A stretch of DNA of 64,000 nucleotides from Methanoregula formicica SMSP (GTDB taxonomy: Archaea; Halobacteriota; Methanomicrobia; Methanomicrobiales; Methanospirillaceae). The notes under the pieces were generated by a model. The model did not search any database and was not told where the DNA came from. It saw only the letters and a list, made by a program, of their open reading frames with translations. Below, one piece after another: positions 32,126-41,069 of the stretch (position 1 is its first letter; each line of letters opens with the position of its first letter). The stretch spans positions 1,736,001 to 1,800,000 of the forward strand of contig NC_019943.1 of the NCBI RefSeq assembly GCF_000327485.1, written 5' to 3'. A program made the position numbers and the translations under genes.

Positions 32126-33212
32126 ATGGCGGCGGCGGTTTGTCCGCTGTCTTTCCTTCCGCTTTTTTCGGTCTGCTCTTTGCGAGATCCCGCTTCTTTG
32201 ACCGGTAATAACTGAGCGGGTGATTCACTTTCTCGCAAAGATGATCCTGATGCACGCAGAGGCCGGTCGTCCGCATAGCTGCACAGGCCGGTGCGGTATA
32301 TTCTGTCCCGGAACCCCCCCGGCCAGTGATGTGCTCCACCTGGTACATCGTCTTTTCCGGGTCGAAGTCCGGCGAGCGGGCATACATCGCGGCGATCCCG
32401 TTCACGTCCAAGCCGATGGTGTGGAGGAACGAGGTGAGCGAGAACCGGCCCGCATGTGTCAGGTTGACGCCCCCGGTCAGGGCCTTGATGAGCGCCTGCA
32501 TGCACGGCGGGAAGGCACTCTCTTCCACGGCGCCGAACTGTTCGAGCATCTGCTCCTGGTAGGCTTTCTTGATCTGGGCAACCTTCGGGGAGATCTGTTC
32601 GCAGAGCGATGCCGGCACCTTGTGGGGAAGATCCCGCCGCAGGAGACTGCGGACACGTTCCCGCACCAGCTCGTACCGCTCCTCTTCCCTGATCGTGACA
32701 AAGCCGTGTTCAACCCGCCGGTTGACGAGGTGGAACCGGTCCTCGTGGAGCGGTGCCACCATCTCCACATAATCGAGAAAAGGCATCTTGTCCTGCGTGA
32801 TCCGGATCCCCAGTTCTTCTGCAAGCACGATACAGAGCCGCGAGTATTCGCCGTCTTCCTGCCTGTAGCTCTGGTTCCAGTCCTCTTCGTGGACAAGGAA
32901 ATAATATGCCCGCTCAGCCTCATACCGGGTCAACCGGTCGATCATCTGCCGGTCATTGACGCAGGAAACGATGATCCGGGCAAGGGCGTATGCCGCGATC
33001 TCCTCCTCCGGCGTCCCGGATACGTTGGGAGTGAATGTCTTTTTAGGAGTGATCGCGTCCTTTACCCGGGCAAGGGCACGGTCAACCAGGGCTTCACCGC
33101 GCTTGTCTTTCAGTACAGCGTCAAGCGAGGCAAAGCGTCCCTTGACATGATCCTGGGCTTTTTTTAAAAAAGGGAAATGGGAGAGTTCCTTTGCCGATGG
33201 GGAATACTCCAT
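32118..33212 (-). CDS. priL: DNA primase large subunit
   Basis: A 364-residue archaeal PriL, which pairs with the catalytic PriS to make RNA primers. The C-terminal [4Fe-4S] domain has its four cysteines at about residues 236 (FPPCMQAL), 308 (APACAAM), 316 (GLCVHQD) and 323 (HLCEKVNHPLSYY). The N-terminal helical domain (FPFLKKAQDHVKGRF, ARIIVSCVND) is typical. The Lys/Pro-rich tail is extra. It begins immediately after the pcn stop codon, so the two replication genes form one operon. Confidence 0.92.
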   Translation of the reverse strand: MEYSPSAKELSHFPFLKKAQDHVKGRFASLDAVLKDKRGEALVDRALARVKDAITPKKTFTPNVSGTPEEEIAAYALARIIVSCVNDRQMIDRLTRYEAERAYYFLVHEEDWNQSYRQEDGEYSRLCIVLAEELGIRITQDKMPFLDYVEMVAPLHEDRFHLVNRRVEHGFVTIREEERYELVRERVRSLLRRDLPHKVPASLCEQISPKVAQIKKAYQEQMLEQFGAVEESAFPPCMQALIKALTGGVNLTHAGRFSLTSFLHTIGLDVNGIAAMYARSPDFDPEKTMYQVEHITGRGGSGTEYTAPACAAMRTTGLCVHQDHLCEKVNHPLSYYRSKKRDLAKSRPKKAEGKTADKPPPPST

Positions 33213-33956
33213 CTAGTCAGCCTCGATACGGGGCGCGAGGAGGTACTCGACATGGCCGTTGCCGCCCGCAATATCGAAGGAGAACCGGACCGGGTGGTCG
33301 ATGCCAAGGAAGATCTCGACCTGTTCGGCCTTGCTCATGACCTTGCCCATGTCCTTTAAATAATCGAGGGAGAAGAGCGAGCGGGCCTCTGCCGGGGTAA
33401 GCGAGACGAGCTCGTCCTTGGTGAACTCGCGCCGGATGTGATCGGTGTCGCCTTCCGCAACAAGGTAGAACGTCTGGTCCTTGGGATTGATCCCGAGTGC
33501 GATCTTGTCCGAGATCACGGCCGCAGCCTTCATCGCATTGTTGAGATCCTCGCCCTTGATGACGATCTTGCCGGGCAGGTTGATGGTCGGCGGGTTCGGG
33601 TCCTTCCGGATCGTGTTCGTGTCAAGGAGCGTGATCGAGTAGTGGTAGCCATGGACAGAGACCGACATCTTCTGGGCGTTGTCCGCCATCTCGATGCTGA
33701 TCAGGTCGCCCTTGTCGGCCATGCCGAAGATGTTCTTCATCTTCATTAAGTCGATGCCGAGCTGGCTTTTTGTCGCCTTGTAGGTGTCGAACGCTTCCTT
33801 CCTGAGCGTGAGGGAGATCATCGCCACGTTCGCCGTATCAACGGCCCGCGTGGAGAAACCGCTCTCGTCCGTGTGCAGCCGGCACTCAGGGATGAGGGCC
33901 GAGATTGCTTCTATAGCTTCCCTGAACATGTCTGCATCAATGGTTGCTTTTAACAT
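33213..33956 (-). CDS. pcn: DNA polymerase sliding clamp (PCNA)
   Basis: A 247-residue PCNA. Typical features are LKATIDADMFREAIEAISALI at the start, the interdomain connector region near FGMADKGDLISIEM, and VEYLLAPRIEAD at the end, close to the canonical C-terminal strand. It forms a trimeric ring that tethers DNA polymerase, ligase and FEN1. It is the first gene of the pcn-priL operon, divergent from rlmE, with an AT-rich shared promoter region at 33965-34015. Confidence 0.95.
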   Translation of the reverse strand: MLKATIDADMFREAIEAISALIPECRLHTDESGFSTRAVDTANVAMISLTLRKEAFDTYKATKSQLGIDLMKMKNIFGMADKGDLISIEMADNAQKMSVSVHGYHYSITLLDTNTIRKDPNPPTINLPGKIVIKGEDLNNAMKAAAVISDKIALGINPKDQTFYLVAEGDTDHIRREFTKDELVSLTPAEARSLFSLDYLKDMGKVMSKAEQVEIFLGIDHPVRFSFDIAGGNGHVEYLLAPRIEAD

Positions 33957-34061
33957 CGGTTACCCCTTAACAAACTCTAATACAGTATATCGGCATATGA
34001 TAATTATAGTGTTTTGGGTTTAAACCCACAATTTCGCGTATTGCGGGGAACGATCAACGCC

Positions 34062-34643
34062 ATGGGCTCACAATGGGGATATGACAAGGCATACATGAGG
34101 GCAAAACTGGAGGGATACCGCTCCCGTGCAGCCTACAAGCTCATGGAGATCCAGAAGAAATCCGGGATCATCCGCGACGATGACAACATCGTTGATCTCG
34201 GCGCAGCACCGGGAAGCTGGCTCCAGGTGGAGAGGACCCTGACCCGGGGGAGAGTCATCGGCATCGACCTCAACCCGATCGCGACCCTTGACGGGGTAGA
34301 GACCATTGTCGGGGACATTAACGACCCCGAAGTCCTCGCCGAACTGCAGTCCATGGTGGATGTGGTCAATGTCGTTGTCTGCGATGCCTCACCCAAGCTC
34401 TCGGGGCACAAGAGCTATGACCAGGCCCGGATCATCGAGCTGAACGAGCAGGCGCTGCTCTTTTCTTGCCGGATCCTCAAGCAGGGCGGGAATTTTGCCG
34501 TCAAGTCGTTCCAGGGGACAGACTTCCCGGATTTCTACCAGGATGTAAAACAGCACTTCCATTCGGTCCGGACCATGAATACCAAATCGAGCCGGAAAGG
34601 AAGCACAGAACTATATGTTATCGCCAAGAACTTTTACGGGTAA
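34062..34643 (+). CDS. rlmE: RlmE/FtsJ-type 2'-O-ribose rRNA methyltransferase
   Basis: A 193-residue SAM-dependent methyltransferase of the RrmJ family. The catalytic K-D-K-E tetrad can be seen: Lys in YRSRAAYKL, Asp in CDASPKLSG, Lys in FAVKSFQG and Glu in GSTELYVI. The SAM loop is VDLGAAPGSWLQV. It methylates a 23S rRNA 2'-hydroxyl. The ATG at 34062 is chosen because MGSQWGYDKAYMRAK fits the family; in-frame codons upstream do not. moaA starts 10 bp after it. Confidence 0.9.
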   Translation: MGSQWGYDKAYMRAKLEGYRSRAAYKLMEIQKKSGIIRDDDNIVDLGAAPGSWLQVERTLTRGRVIGIDLNPIATLDGVETIVGDINDPEVLAELQSMVDVVNVVVCDASPKLSGHKSYDQARIIELNEQALLFSCRILKQGGNFAVKSFQGTDFPDFYQDVKQHFHSVRTMNTKSSRKGSTELYVIAKNFYG

Positions 34644-34653
34644 ACAACCAGCC

Positions 34654-35532
34654 ATGCTCCTTAAAGACTCCTACGACCGCCCCGTCAGCAACATCCGGAT
34701 CAGCCTCACACCCCGGTGCAACTTACAGTGCATCTACTGCCACCGCGAAGGCGAGGTGAAGCCGGAGAAGGAGCTCTCACAAGAGGAGATTGCCGAGATC
34801 CTCCGGGTTGCGGCAAAGTTTGGGATCCGGAGTGTAAAGTTCACGGGCGGCGAGCCGCTCCTCAGGAAGGACATTGTCGAAATCGTCCGGTCTGTTCCGG
34901 AAGGCATGGAGTCTTCGATGACCACGAACGGGATCCTGCTTGCGCAGTACGCAACGGATCTCAAGGCTGCCGGCATGAAGCGGGTGAACGTGAGTATCGA
35001 CAGCATCATTCCTGAAACCTATAAGAAAATCACCGGGCACGATTCACTCAAAAAAGTCCTTGAAGGGGTGCAGGCTGCTCTCGATGCAGGCCTTACACCA
35101 ATCAAGATAAACATGGTGGTTCTTGAGGGAATCAACGACCACGAGATCGATGACTTCCTTGCCTACATCCGGGGCAACCGCAATCTCGTCCTGCAGTTGA
35201 TCGAACTGATGAATTTCAACAACTGCGAGCACCATACGAAACTCAATGACCTTGAGGACTCCCTTGCCGCACGCTCGAAGACAATCATTACACGCCGGAT
35301 GCACCACCGCAAGAAATACTGCCTTGACGGTGCGGAAGTCGAGGTGGTCCGCCCGCTCCACAACTCCGAGTTCTGTAAGTTCTGCAACCGGCTCCGCGTC
35401 ACCTCGGATGGGAAACTGAAGCCCTGCCTCCTCCGGACCGACAACCACATCGATATCCGCGGGAAGAGCAGAAAGGAACTCGAAGATCTTTTTGTGAAAG
35501 CTGTGGCCACCCGCGAGCCGTTTTACAAATAA
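34654..35532 (+). CDS. moaA: GTP 3',8-cyclase (archaeal MoaA)
   Basis: A 292-residue radical-SAM enzyme for the first step of molybdopterin synthesis. The N-terminal cluster motif is TPRCNLQCIYCHREGE (CxxxCxxC); the C-terminal cluster cysteines are in EFCKFCNRLRVTSDGKLKPCL. The SAM/GTP region FTGGEPLLRKDI is present. The family's usual C-terminal Gly-Gly is not seen (it ends REPFYK), which is worth checking against other archaeal MoaA proteins. Molybdopterin is needed for formylmethanofuran and formate dehydrogenases in methanogens. Confidence 0.9.
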   Translation: MLLKDSYDRPVSNIRISLTPRCNLQCIYCHREGEVKPEKELSQEEIAEILRVAAKFGIRSVKFTGGEPLLRKDIVEIVRSVPEGMESSMTTNGILLAQYATDLKAAGMKRVNVSIDSIIPETYKKITGHDSLKKVLEGVQAALDAGLTPIKINMVVLEGINDHEIDDFLAYIRGNRNLVLQLIELMNFNNCEHHTKLNDLEDSLAARSKTIITRRMHHRKKYCLDGAEVEVVRPLHNSEFCKFCNRLRVTSDGKLKPCLLRTDNHIDIRGKSRKELEDLFVKAVATREPFYK

Positions 35533-35822
35533 TCTGTGACCGGCCCCCGTACTGCCATTTCTGCCAGTTCCGTGCCCTGACGACACCTGTAATTTTTCGA
35601 TTCAAAACAGAAGCGCCCGTTCCCATCATGCTGTTTTTTAGTACACCATCCGACCCCCCACGTGGGGTTCCGCTTCTCGGCACGGACAATGAGGGACTGG
35701 TGCCCGTACGGGATTGTATCACATGAACCGTGCCAACCAGGGTAAAGATTACTCAGCGGGCTTCGCGTGCAGGGAAGGCTTTCTCCAGGGGGAATAATCT
35801 CCACTGTCCTGAAAAAAGGTAT
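35533..35822. other. 290-bp convergent intergenic region
   Basis: Lies between moaA and the membrane protein gene on the other strand. No protein-like frame, TATA box or repeat was recognised. The only T-runs are short, so the terminators are not obvious. Confidence 0.3.
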
Positions 35823-37082
35823 TCACTCCGGTGCCGGCAGAGCCGAGAGGATCCCTGCCAGCAGGAACAGCAAAAGCCCGTTCACGAAGAGGATGACGGC
35901 CACGACCAGTCCCGGGATGAATCCGGGGAGGAGCATGGAGAGGCCAAAGAGGATCCCCACGATGTTAAGCACGGTCTGGGTGATGAGCAGTTTCTTGAGC
36001 TGCGGGGGGATCACTGCCGGCCGGGCCGGGGGTTTTCCCATAGCCTGCAGCATCGGAAGGAACCGCAGCATGAGCGGGACGATACCACCAAGGATGTTGA
36101 GTACGGCAAGGAGGACCACGAGGACGGGGGTCAGTACTCCCGGCACTATGCTCGCTATCGCACCAAGCGTCACGAAGAGCAGGCCGGAAAGAAGGATCAG
36201 CCACGTGCGCCGGAACTGGCCAACCGGGGTCTCGCCCATGGCAAGGAACTGGATGGCCATGATGACAATCAGGAGCCCGAGCTGGCCGTCCGGCGAGAAC
36301 GGGATGATGCCGAGGTTGACCGGCACAAGAAGCACAGCAAGGAGGGACAAGAGGACACCGAGGAAGAGGAGAAGCGCGATCGTGAACGAGAGGGGCGCAT
36401 CGCGCAAAAAGAACGGGACGTCCCCGGAGCCCTGTGGAAGAGGCGCAGCAGGCGTTTTCGCCTGCGGAGAGTAGAGGGCGGATGCTTTCTGGATGCTCCA
36501 CGCAAGGTAGAACAGGCTGATGGCGGACAGAATGAGGAAAAACGAGGTAACGGAATCGTGCACAAGACCGGGCAGGAGCGTGACAAGGCCCAACAGTACC
36601 GTGAGCAAATAGACAAGGCCGCAGGCAACTGTGAGGTGCCGCAGAATACCAGGGATCCGGATCCATAGCGCGGCTTTCTCTTTGTTTAAGACCAGCTGGA
36701 GGAGGAGAGCGATACCGCCGACAAGGAGGAGTACTCCCACGAGATCGTGGATGACACCGGAAAGGGCACCGGGAATAAAGCAGGCCGTCATCCCGAAGAT
36801 CCCGGCGCAGATCCCCACGACGATGACAAGCCACGTGCGCCGGACTTCTCCAAACGGGGTCTTGCCCATTGTGATTACCTGCAGCGCGACAAGGACAAGG
36901 AAGAGCCCGTACGTGCTGTCCGGGGAATAAGGCAGCGCTCCCGTATGGATGAAAAGAAGGAGTATGCCGAAGATGAACATGAATATGCCAAGGACGAGCA
37001 GGATGACTGCTTCGAGCGTGAAGTCAAACTCCTTTTTTGAGGAAGGGACGGGTGCCGGGTTCTGCGGGATATTGCCAGTCAT
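35823..37082 (-). CDS. multi-pass membrane protein with an internal duplication
   Basis: A 419-residue integral membrane protein with about ten hydrophobic segments. The two halves are homologous: LPYSPDSTYGLFLVLVALQV / IPFSPDGQLGLLIVIMAIQF, then TMGKTPFGEVRRTWLVIVVG / AMGETPVGQFRRTWLILLSG. The repeated TPxGxxRRTWL motif lies at the membrane edge. I know no function for this family. A Pro-rich linker joins the halves near residue 225. It stands alone and has no signal peptide other than the first helix. Confidence 0.78.
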   Translation of the reverse strand: MTGNIPQNPAPVPSSKKEFDFTLEAVILLVLGIFMFIFGILLLFIHTGALPYSPDSTYGLFLVLVALQVITMGKTPFGEVRRTWLVIVVGICAGIFGMTACFIPGALSGVIHDLVGVLLLVGGIALLLQLVLNKEKAALWIRIPGILRHLTVACGLVYLLTVLLGLVTLLPGLVHDSVTSFFLILSAISLFYLAWSIQKASALYSPQAKTPAAPLPQGSGDVPFFLRDAPLSFTIALLLFLGVLLSLLAVLLVPVNLGIIPFSPDGQLGLLIVIMAIQFLAMGETPVGQFRRTWLILLSGLLFVTLGAIASIVPGVLTPVLVVLLAVLNILGGIVPLMLRFLPMLQAMGKPPARPAVIPPQLKKLLITQTVLNIVGILFGLSMLLPGFIPGLVVAVILFVNGLLLFLLAGILSALPAPE

Positions 37083-37372
37083 TTAGGGAATGCTCCTGGA
37101 TCGTTTTGATCGATTGCGGGGCGCCCGGGAGATTACCGGGCAAACGGGCCCCTGTACCATGATTTCTTTACTATGGGGTTCTTTTCCTTTAGTATTTGTG
37201 AATTATTCCGGTACAATAAAGAGCATCCCCGCTATTTGAGCCGTTTCAATGCCCGGGAAAAAGATAGAAAGAGGTCCTTTCTTAGCAAAACCTTTAGAAA
37301 ATTGCCTGCCAACATCTCTGCATTCCGGATAAGCCCGGGTTCCTGAAACCTGCGGGCTGACGGTGAGACCCT
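37083..37372. other. 290-bp divergent intergenic region
   Basis: Holds the promoters of the membrane protein (left) and the kinase-like gene (right). An AT-rich stretch with acaataaagagc near 37213 is the only TATA-like sequence seen. No gene was recognised. Confidence 0.3.
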
Positions 37373-38164
37373 ATGGCAGAAGAAAAAACAGAGACACCGA
37401 CCCATGCACCACCAAAGAACAACGAAGAATTCAAAAAGCGTTATGGCGACCTGATCGGGCTTGGCCAGTCCGCAGCCGTGTATGCTCGGAATGGCATTGC
37501 CGCGAAAGTGTACCGGGAGAACCAGCCGCACTACCAGCCATTCATGGAAGCATTCTACATTGCGCTGGTCGGTGAGATGAATATTCCCGTCCCAAAGATC
37601 TATGCCGTTGAATCGTTCCTGAACCAGACGGCCATCGTCATGGACCAGGTGAAGGGAAAGAGCCTCTATGACATAGCGATCGAGGACCCGTCACGGATTG
37701 AAGAGACCCTTGACACGGTCGTGGAGATGCAGATCGGGATGCACAAGGTGCAGATAGGCGTCTTCCGCTCCTTAAAAAACGTGCTTGGTGCAAATATTGC
37801 CGTAAGCCCGGGGCTGACCCCGGACGAGAAAGACCGCCTGAATGCAATGCTCGCAAAACTCCCGGACGGGCTTGCAATCTGCCACGGGGACTTCCACGGG
37901 GGAAATATCCTCTTTGACGGTGAGAAGTACATAATCATCGACTGGGCAGAAGTGGCCTGCGGTGCTCCTGCCGGCGATGCCTGCAGGACCTACATGGACT
38001 ATTACATGGGGAACAGGGAGATTGCCGAGGCATACCTGAAAAAATACTGCGCCGCATCGGGACTCACCAGCGAGGAGATCCTGGCCTGGCTTCCGGTAAC
38101 CGCAGGATCCATTTACGGGTTCATGACGGATGAGTGGAAGAAGCAGATCCGGCACCTGTTCTAA
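37373..38164 (+). CDS. aminoglycoside phosphotransferase (APH)-like kinase
   Basis: A 263-residue protein with the APH/choline kinase fold. Catalytic signatures are AICHGDFHGGNILFDG (Brenner motif with Asp and Asn) and the metal-binding YIIIDWAEVACG. The N-lobe shows GLGQSAAVYARNGIAAKVYRE, with the ATP-contacting lysine. In archaea these kinases are unlikely to confer drug resistance; a small-molecule substrate is expected but unknown. T-rich sequence follows the stop. Confidence 0.82.
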   Translation: MAEEKTETPTHAPPKNNEEFKKRYGDLIGLGQSAAVYARNGIAAKVYRENQPHYQPFMEAFYIALVGEMNIPVPKIYAVESFLNQTAIVMDQVKGKSLYDIAIEDPSRIEETLDTVVEMQIGMHKVQIGVFRSLKNVLGANIAVSPGLTPDEKDRLNAMLAKLPDGLAICHGDFHGGNILFDGEKYIIIDWAEVACGAPAGDACRTYMDYYMGNREIAEAYLKKYCAASGLTSEEILAWLPVTAGSIYGFMTDEWKKQIRHLF

Positions 38165-38167
38165 TCG

Positions 38168-38180
38168 TCCCTCCTTTTTT
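38168..38180 (+). terminator. T-rich terminator after the APH-like kinase gene
   Basis: cctccttttttgt lies a few bases past the stop codon at 38164. A run of six T fits archaeal intrinsic termination; no hairpin is needed. Confidence 0.4.
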
Positions 38181-38237
38181 GTTCCGTCCTTAACACGAAG
38201 AGAACGTATTTACAATCCAAGATCGAATGTAACCGAT

Positions 38238-38744
38238 ATGCCGGAAGAGAACGAATACCTGACCGTCCTCGATTACCTGTACGGGAAGTCGCTGATGCTG
38301 CAGGACACGTCGGGCTTCAATAAGGTCTTGTATTTCTACCTCATCGACTCTCTCGCCCACATCGATTACACAGCCGGGATCTATGCCTACAACTATGGAT
38401 CGCCAAAGAACATCATCGGCGCCGAGTACATGCGCTGGCGTGTTGACGAAGAGAAGAAAGGCGACCGGGCAAAGTTTGCGGGTTTTGTGAACTGGCTTCG
38501 GGAGAAGTACCCGGAAAAGTTCAACGATCTCCCCTCGCTCTGGCAAATGATCTATGATACTGAAGACGAAGCGAGTTACCGGAGCTTCCGGATCGTGATC
38601 GACCCGGACAGCAAGAGCGCGCTCCCGGCGAACTTTTTCTTCGCTGTCATCGACGAGTTTTTTGACACGGAGTTCTTAAAGAGCATCTATACCGGCGCAT
38701 CGCTTGGCACGCTCTTCTCAACGTACTGTTCACAGAACCCATAA
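38238..38744 (+). CDS. hypothetical soluble protein, 168 aa
   Basis: An acidic, soluble protein rich in aromatic residues (YLTVLDYLYGKSL, FYLIDSLAHIDYTAGIYAYNYG, LPSLWQMIYDTED). No motif, signal peptide or membrane segment is recognised. Several Tyr/Phe clusters suggest a compact helical domain. It lies between the kinase and an M20 peptidase on the same strand (18 bp before the latter), so co-transcription with the peptidase is likely. Confidence 0.6.
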   Translation: MPEENEYLTVLDYLYGKSLMLQDTSGFNKVLYFYLIDSLAHIDYTAGIYAYNYGSPKNIIGAEYMRWRVDEEKKGDRAKFAGFVNWLREKYPEKFNDLPSLWQMIYDTEDEASYRSFRIVIDPDSKSALPANFFFAVIDEFFDTEFLKSIYTGASLGTLFSTYCSQNP

Positions 38745-38762
38745 GATCACAGGATTTCTGCC

Positions 38763-39941
38763 ATGCATGTCAGCCGCATCTGTTCGGATCTCGTGAAGAT
38801 CCGGAGCGAGAACCCGCCCGGGACAACCGCCGAAGTGATTGAGTACATCCGCGGTTTTCTGGATGGCATCGGCATCCGATCAGAGGTCTTTTGTGCCGGC
38901 CAGGGCATGGACAACCTTGTTGCCATACAAAAGGACGCTACGCTGATGCTCTGCGGCCATGTTGATGTTGTCCCGGCACCCGGTGACAACTGGAGCCGCC
39001 CCCCCTTTTCCGGCGACATAGCGGAGGGATGTGTCTGGGGGCGGGGCGCAACGGACATGAAAGGCGGCTGTGCGGCCATCCTCTCTGCGTGCGAGACCCT
39101 TGCCGACGCCGGGAAAGACATGCCGGCAACCCTTGCCTTTGTCTGTGATGAAGAGACCGGGGGCGAGAATGGGACACGGTTCCTTCTTGCAAAAAAAGCA
39201 CTGCCGCCCTGCGACTGCATCATTGCCGAACCCACGCCCTCCCTGCATCCCAGCATCGGGCAGAAAGGGCTCTGCCGGATGGAGATAGCCTTCTCCGGTA
39301 TCCCGGCGCACGGGTCGCTCTACCCTGCCGTGGGCCGGAGTGCCATCATGGAAGCGGTGCCTTTTCTGGAATGGGTAAAAACCCTGTACAACCGCGATTA
39401 CCCGGTTGACGCTTCCCTCCAGGAAATCATCAATCGCTCGGCCGGGGTCGTCGCAAAAGAGTTCAGGATCGATGGCGTGAGCGATGTCTTGCAACGGCTG
39501 ACCTTCAACCCCGGGACAATCCATGGAGGGGAAAAGTCCAATGTCGTGGCTGAGCGCTGCACTCTCGAACTCGAGATACGGGTGCCGTGGGGCTGCTCGA
39601 TTCCGGAGACCATTGCCGAGATCCGGGCGCATGCTGGCAATGCCGTTGTCACCCCGCAGGAAGCCTTCGTCCCCACCATCACCGACCCGTCATCGCGGAT
39701 CGTCACGGTCACCTGCAACGCGGTACAACACGCCTGGAACAAGCCCTCGTTCCCGTTCGTGCAGTGGGCGGCAAGCGATGCCCGCCACCTGAGGAGCGCC
39801 GGGTTCCGGGTTATCGAGTACGGGCCCGGCGAGATCGAGAGCCTGCATGCCGTAAACGAACGCGTAACCATCACATCACTTGAGAAAGCCGTGGAGATCT
39901 ACGGGGACGTGATGCAGCAGTATGCCGGAGAGCAGGCATAG
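38763..39941 (+). CDS. M20 family metallopeptidase (DapE/ArgE-like)
   Basis: A 392-residue dinuclear zinc hydrolase. Metal ligands and catalytic residues appear in LMLCGHVDVVP, GRGATDMKGGCA and FVCDEETGGENGT, with DCIIAEPTPS after them and AHGSLYPAVGRSAI in the lid domain. Family members remove acyl groups from amino acids, including succinyl-diaminopimelate (DapE). The lysine genes dapA, dapB and asd are far away at 4-7 kb, so a DapE role is possible but not shown; methanogens often use an aminotransferase route instead. Confidence 0.85.
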   Translation: MHVSRICSDLVKIRSENPPGTTAEVIEYIRGFLDGIGIRSEVFCAGQGMDNLVAIQKDATLMLCGHVDVVPAPGDNWSRPPFSGDIAEGCVWGRGATDMKGGCAAILSACETLADAGKDMPATLAFVCDEETGGENGTRFLLAKKALPPCDCIIAEPTPSLHPSIGQKGLCRMEIAFSGIPAHGSLYPAVGRSAIMEAVPFLEWVKTLYNRDYPVDASLQEIINRSAGVVAKEFRIDGVSDVLQRLTFNPGTIHGGEKSNVVAERCTLELEIRVPWGCSIPETIAEIRAHAGNAVVTPQEAFVPTITDPSSRIVTVTCNAVQHAWNKPSFPFVQWAASDARHLRSAGFRVIEYGPGEIESLHAVNERVTITSLEKAVEIYGDVMQQYAGEQA

Positions 39942-39943
39942 CC

Positions 39944-39956
39944 TTTTTTCTGGTCT
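39944..39956 (+). terminator. T-rich terminators of two converging genes
   Basis: cttttttctggtc follows the peptidase stop. On the other strand a T6 run (aaaaaa at 39975-39980 on plus) follows the TPR gene stop, so both converging genes end in T-runs here. Confidence 0.4.
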
Positions 39957-39992
39957 TTCCCGTTGAACTACAACAAAAAAGGAGGGCACTGA

Positions 39993-40979
39993 TTATTTCC
40001 GTGCCACCAGGTAAGCTCCCGCAACTGCTGCTCCGATAAGGGCGAACACAACGATTGCTGGCGAGAGCGGGGAGAATGTGGTTTTCTTGGCAACCGGGAC
40101 CGTGGTAGCGACCGTTGCAGTGTCCATAACAACCGGAACCGTAGTGGTCACTTCCGTAATTGTCTCCTGTGAGACCGGCGTTACCGGGGTTGTCCCAAGC
40201 CGGTTGAGGGTTGGCGGCGTTGCAACCGTTGTCGCGGAGTAGTGGAACGCCTGCATCTTACCGGTCATCTCTTCCTTGTTTGCCCGGGCTTCGGCAAAAT
40301 TCGGATCAATTCCGAGCGCCTTGTTGAAACAGGTGAGGGCATCGTTATACATGCCCAGCACAACATAGGCTTTTCCCTTGTTGTTCCATGACGTGGCATT
40401 GGAAATGGTGATGGCAGTCGCCGTGTCGAACGCGGATATAGCATTCTGGTACTCGCCGTTTGCCATATATGCCAGCCCGAGGTTGTTCCATTCCATGAGG
40501 TTGGTGGTGTCAAGAGCGGTGCACTTCTTGTAGGATACGATGGCAGAGGCCGAGTTGTTCAGCTGCATGTACGCGTATCCCTGGTTGCAGTAGGGCCCCG
40601 GGAGGTTCGGCTGGAATGCGAACATGGCGTCATAGGCCGTGACAGCCTCGCTCCACCGCTGGAGACAGTAGAGGGCAAGCGCCCGTGCGGTCATCGCACG
40701 CTCGTCTTTTGAACGCAGGGCAAGCGTTGCATCGGCTGCCTCGAGCGCTGCAGTGAAATTTCCCAGCGCATTGAGTGCGGTGGCCTTCCCCGATAATGCG
40801 GTGGCATGCTTCGCATCCTGGGCAAGGGCATTGTTGAAGTACGTAAGCGCATCGGAATATTTCCCGGCATCGAGCGCTGAGTTCCCGAGGGCCGTCCATT
40901 CGTTCGTGTCCTCGGCCTGGACTGCCGGCATGAACAGGAGCAGAACAAGGAGTGAAAGGATCAGGATTGTGTACCGCAT
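39993..40979 (-). CDS. TPR-repeat protein, membrane-anchored outside the cell
   Basis: A 328-residue protein. Residues 1-22 are a signal peptide (ILSLLVLLLFMPAVQA). Residues about 25-240 carry six tetratricopeptide repeats (WTALGNSALDAGKYSDALTYFNNAL, SWNNKGKAYVVLGMYNDALTCFNKAL and others). A Thr/Val/Pro-rich stalk of about 60 residues is followed by a C-terminal membrane helix (AIVVFALIGAAVAGAYLVA) and a short basic tail. It is therefore a surface-displayed protein-interaction module. It is common in methanogens; binding partners are unknown. Confidence 0.85.
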   Translation of the reverse strand: MRYTILILSLLVLLLFMPAVQAEDTNEWTALGNSALDAGKYSDALTYFNNALAQDAKHATALSGKATALNALGNFTAALEAADATLALRSKDERAMTARALALYCLQRWSEAVTAYDAMFAFQPNLPGPYCNQGYAYMQLNNSASAIVSYKKCTALDTTNLMEWNNLGLAYMANGEYQNAISAFDTATAITISNATSWNNKGKAYVVLGMYNDALTCFNKALGIDPNFAEARANKEEMTGKMQAFHYSATTVATPPTLNRLGTTPVTPVSQETITEVTTTVPVVMDTATVATTVPVAKKTTFSPLSPAIVVFALIGAAVAGAYLVARK

Positions 40980-41069
40980 TTTCTCATGACGAATGTTTCC
41001 CTGAAGGCTGATGAATCTATTGATTCAGGAGAGTGGAGGGCTGTTTTCCAGAGGACGGTTGGCCGGTGA

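Noticed and set aside
35730-36668. 312-codon open frame antisense to the duplicated membrane protein
   Set aside because: Highly charged low-complexity translation (His/Asp/Glu/Arg) of a GC-rich antisense strand; the other strand has clear membrane helices.
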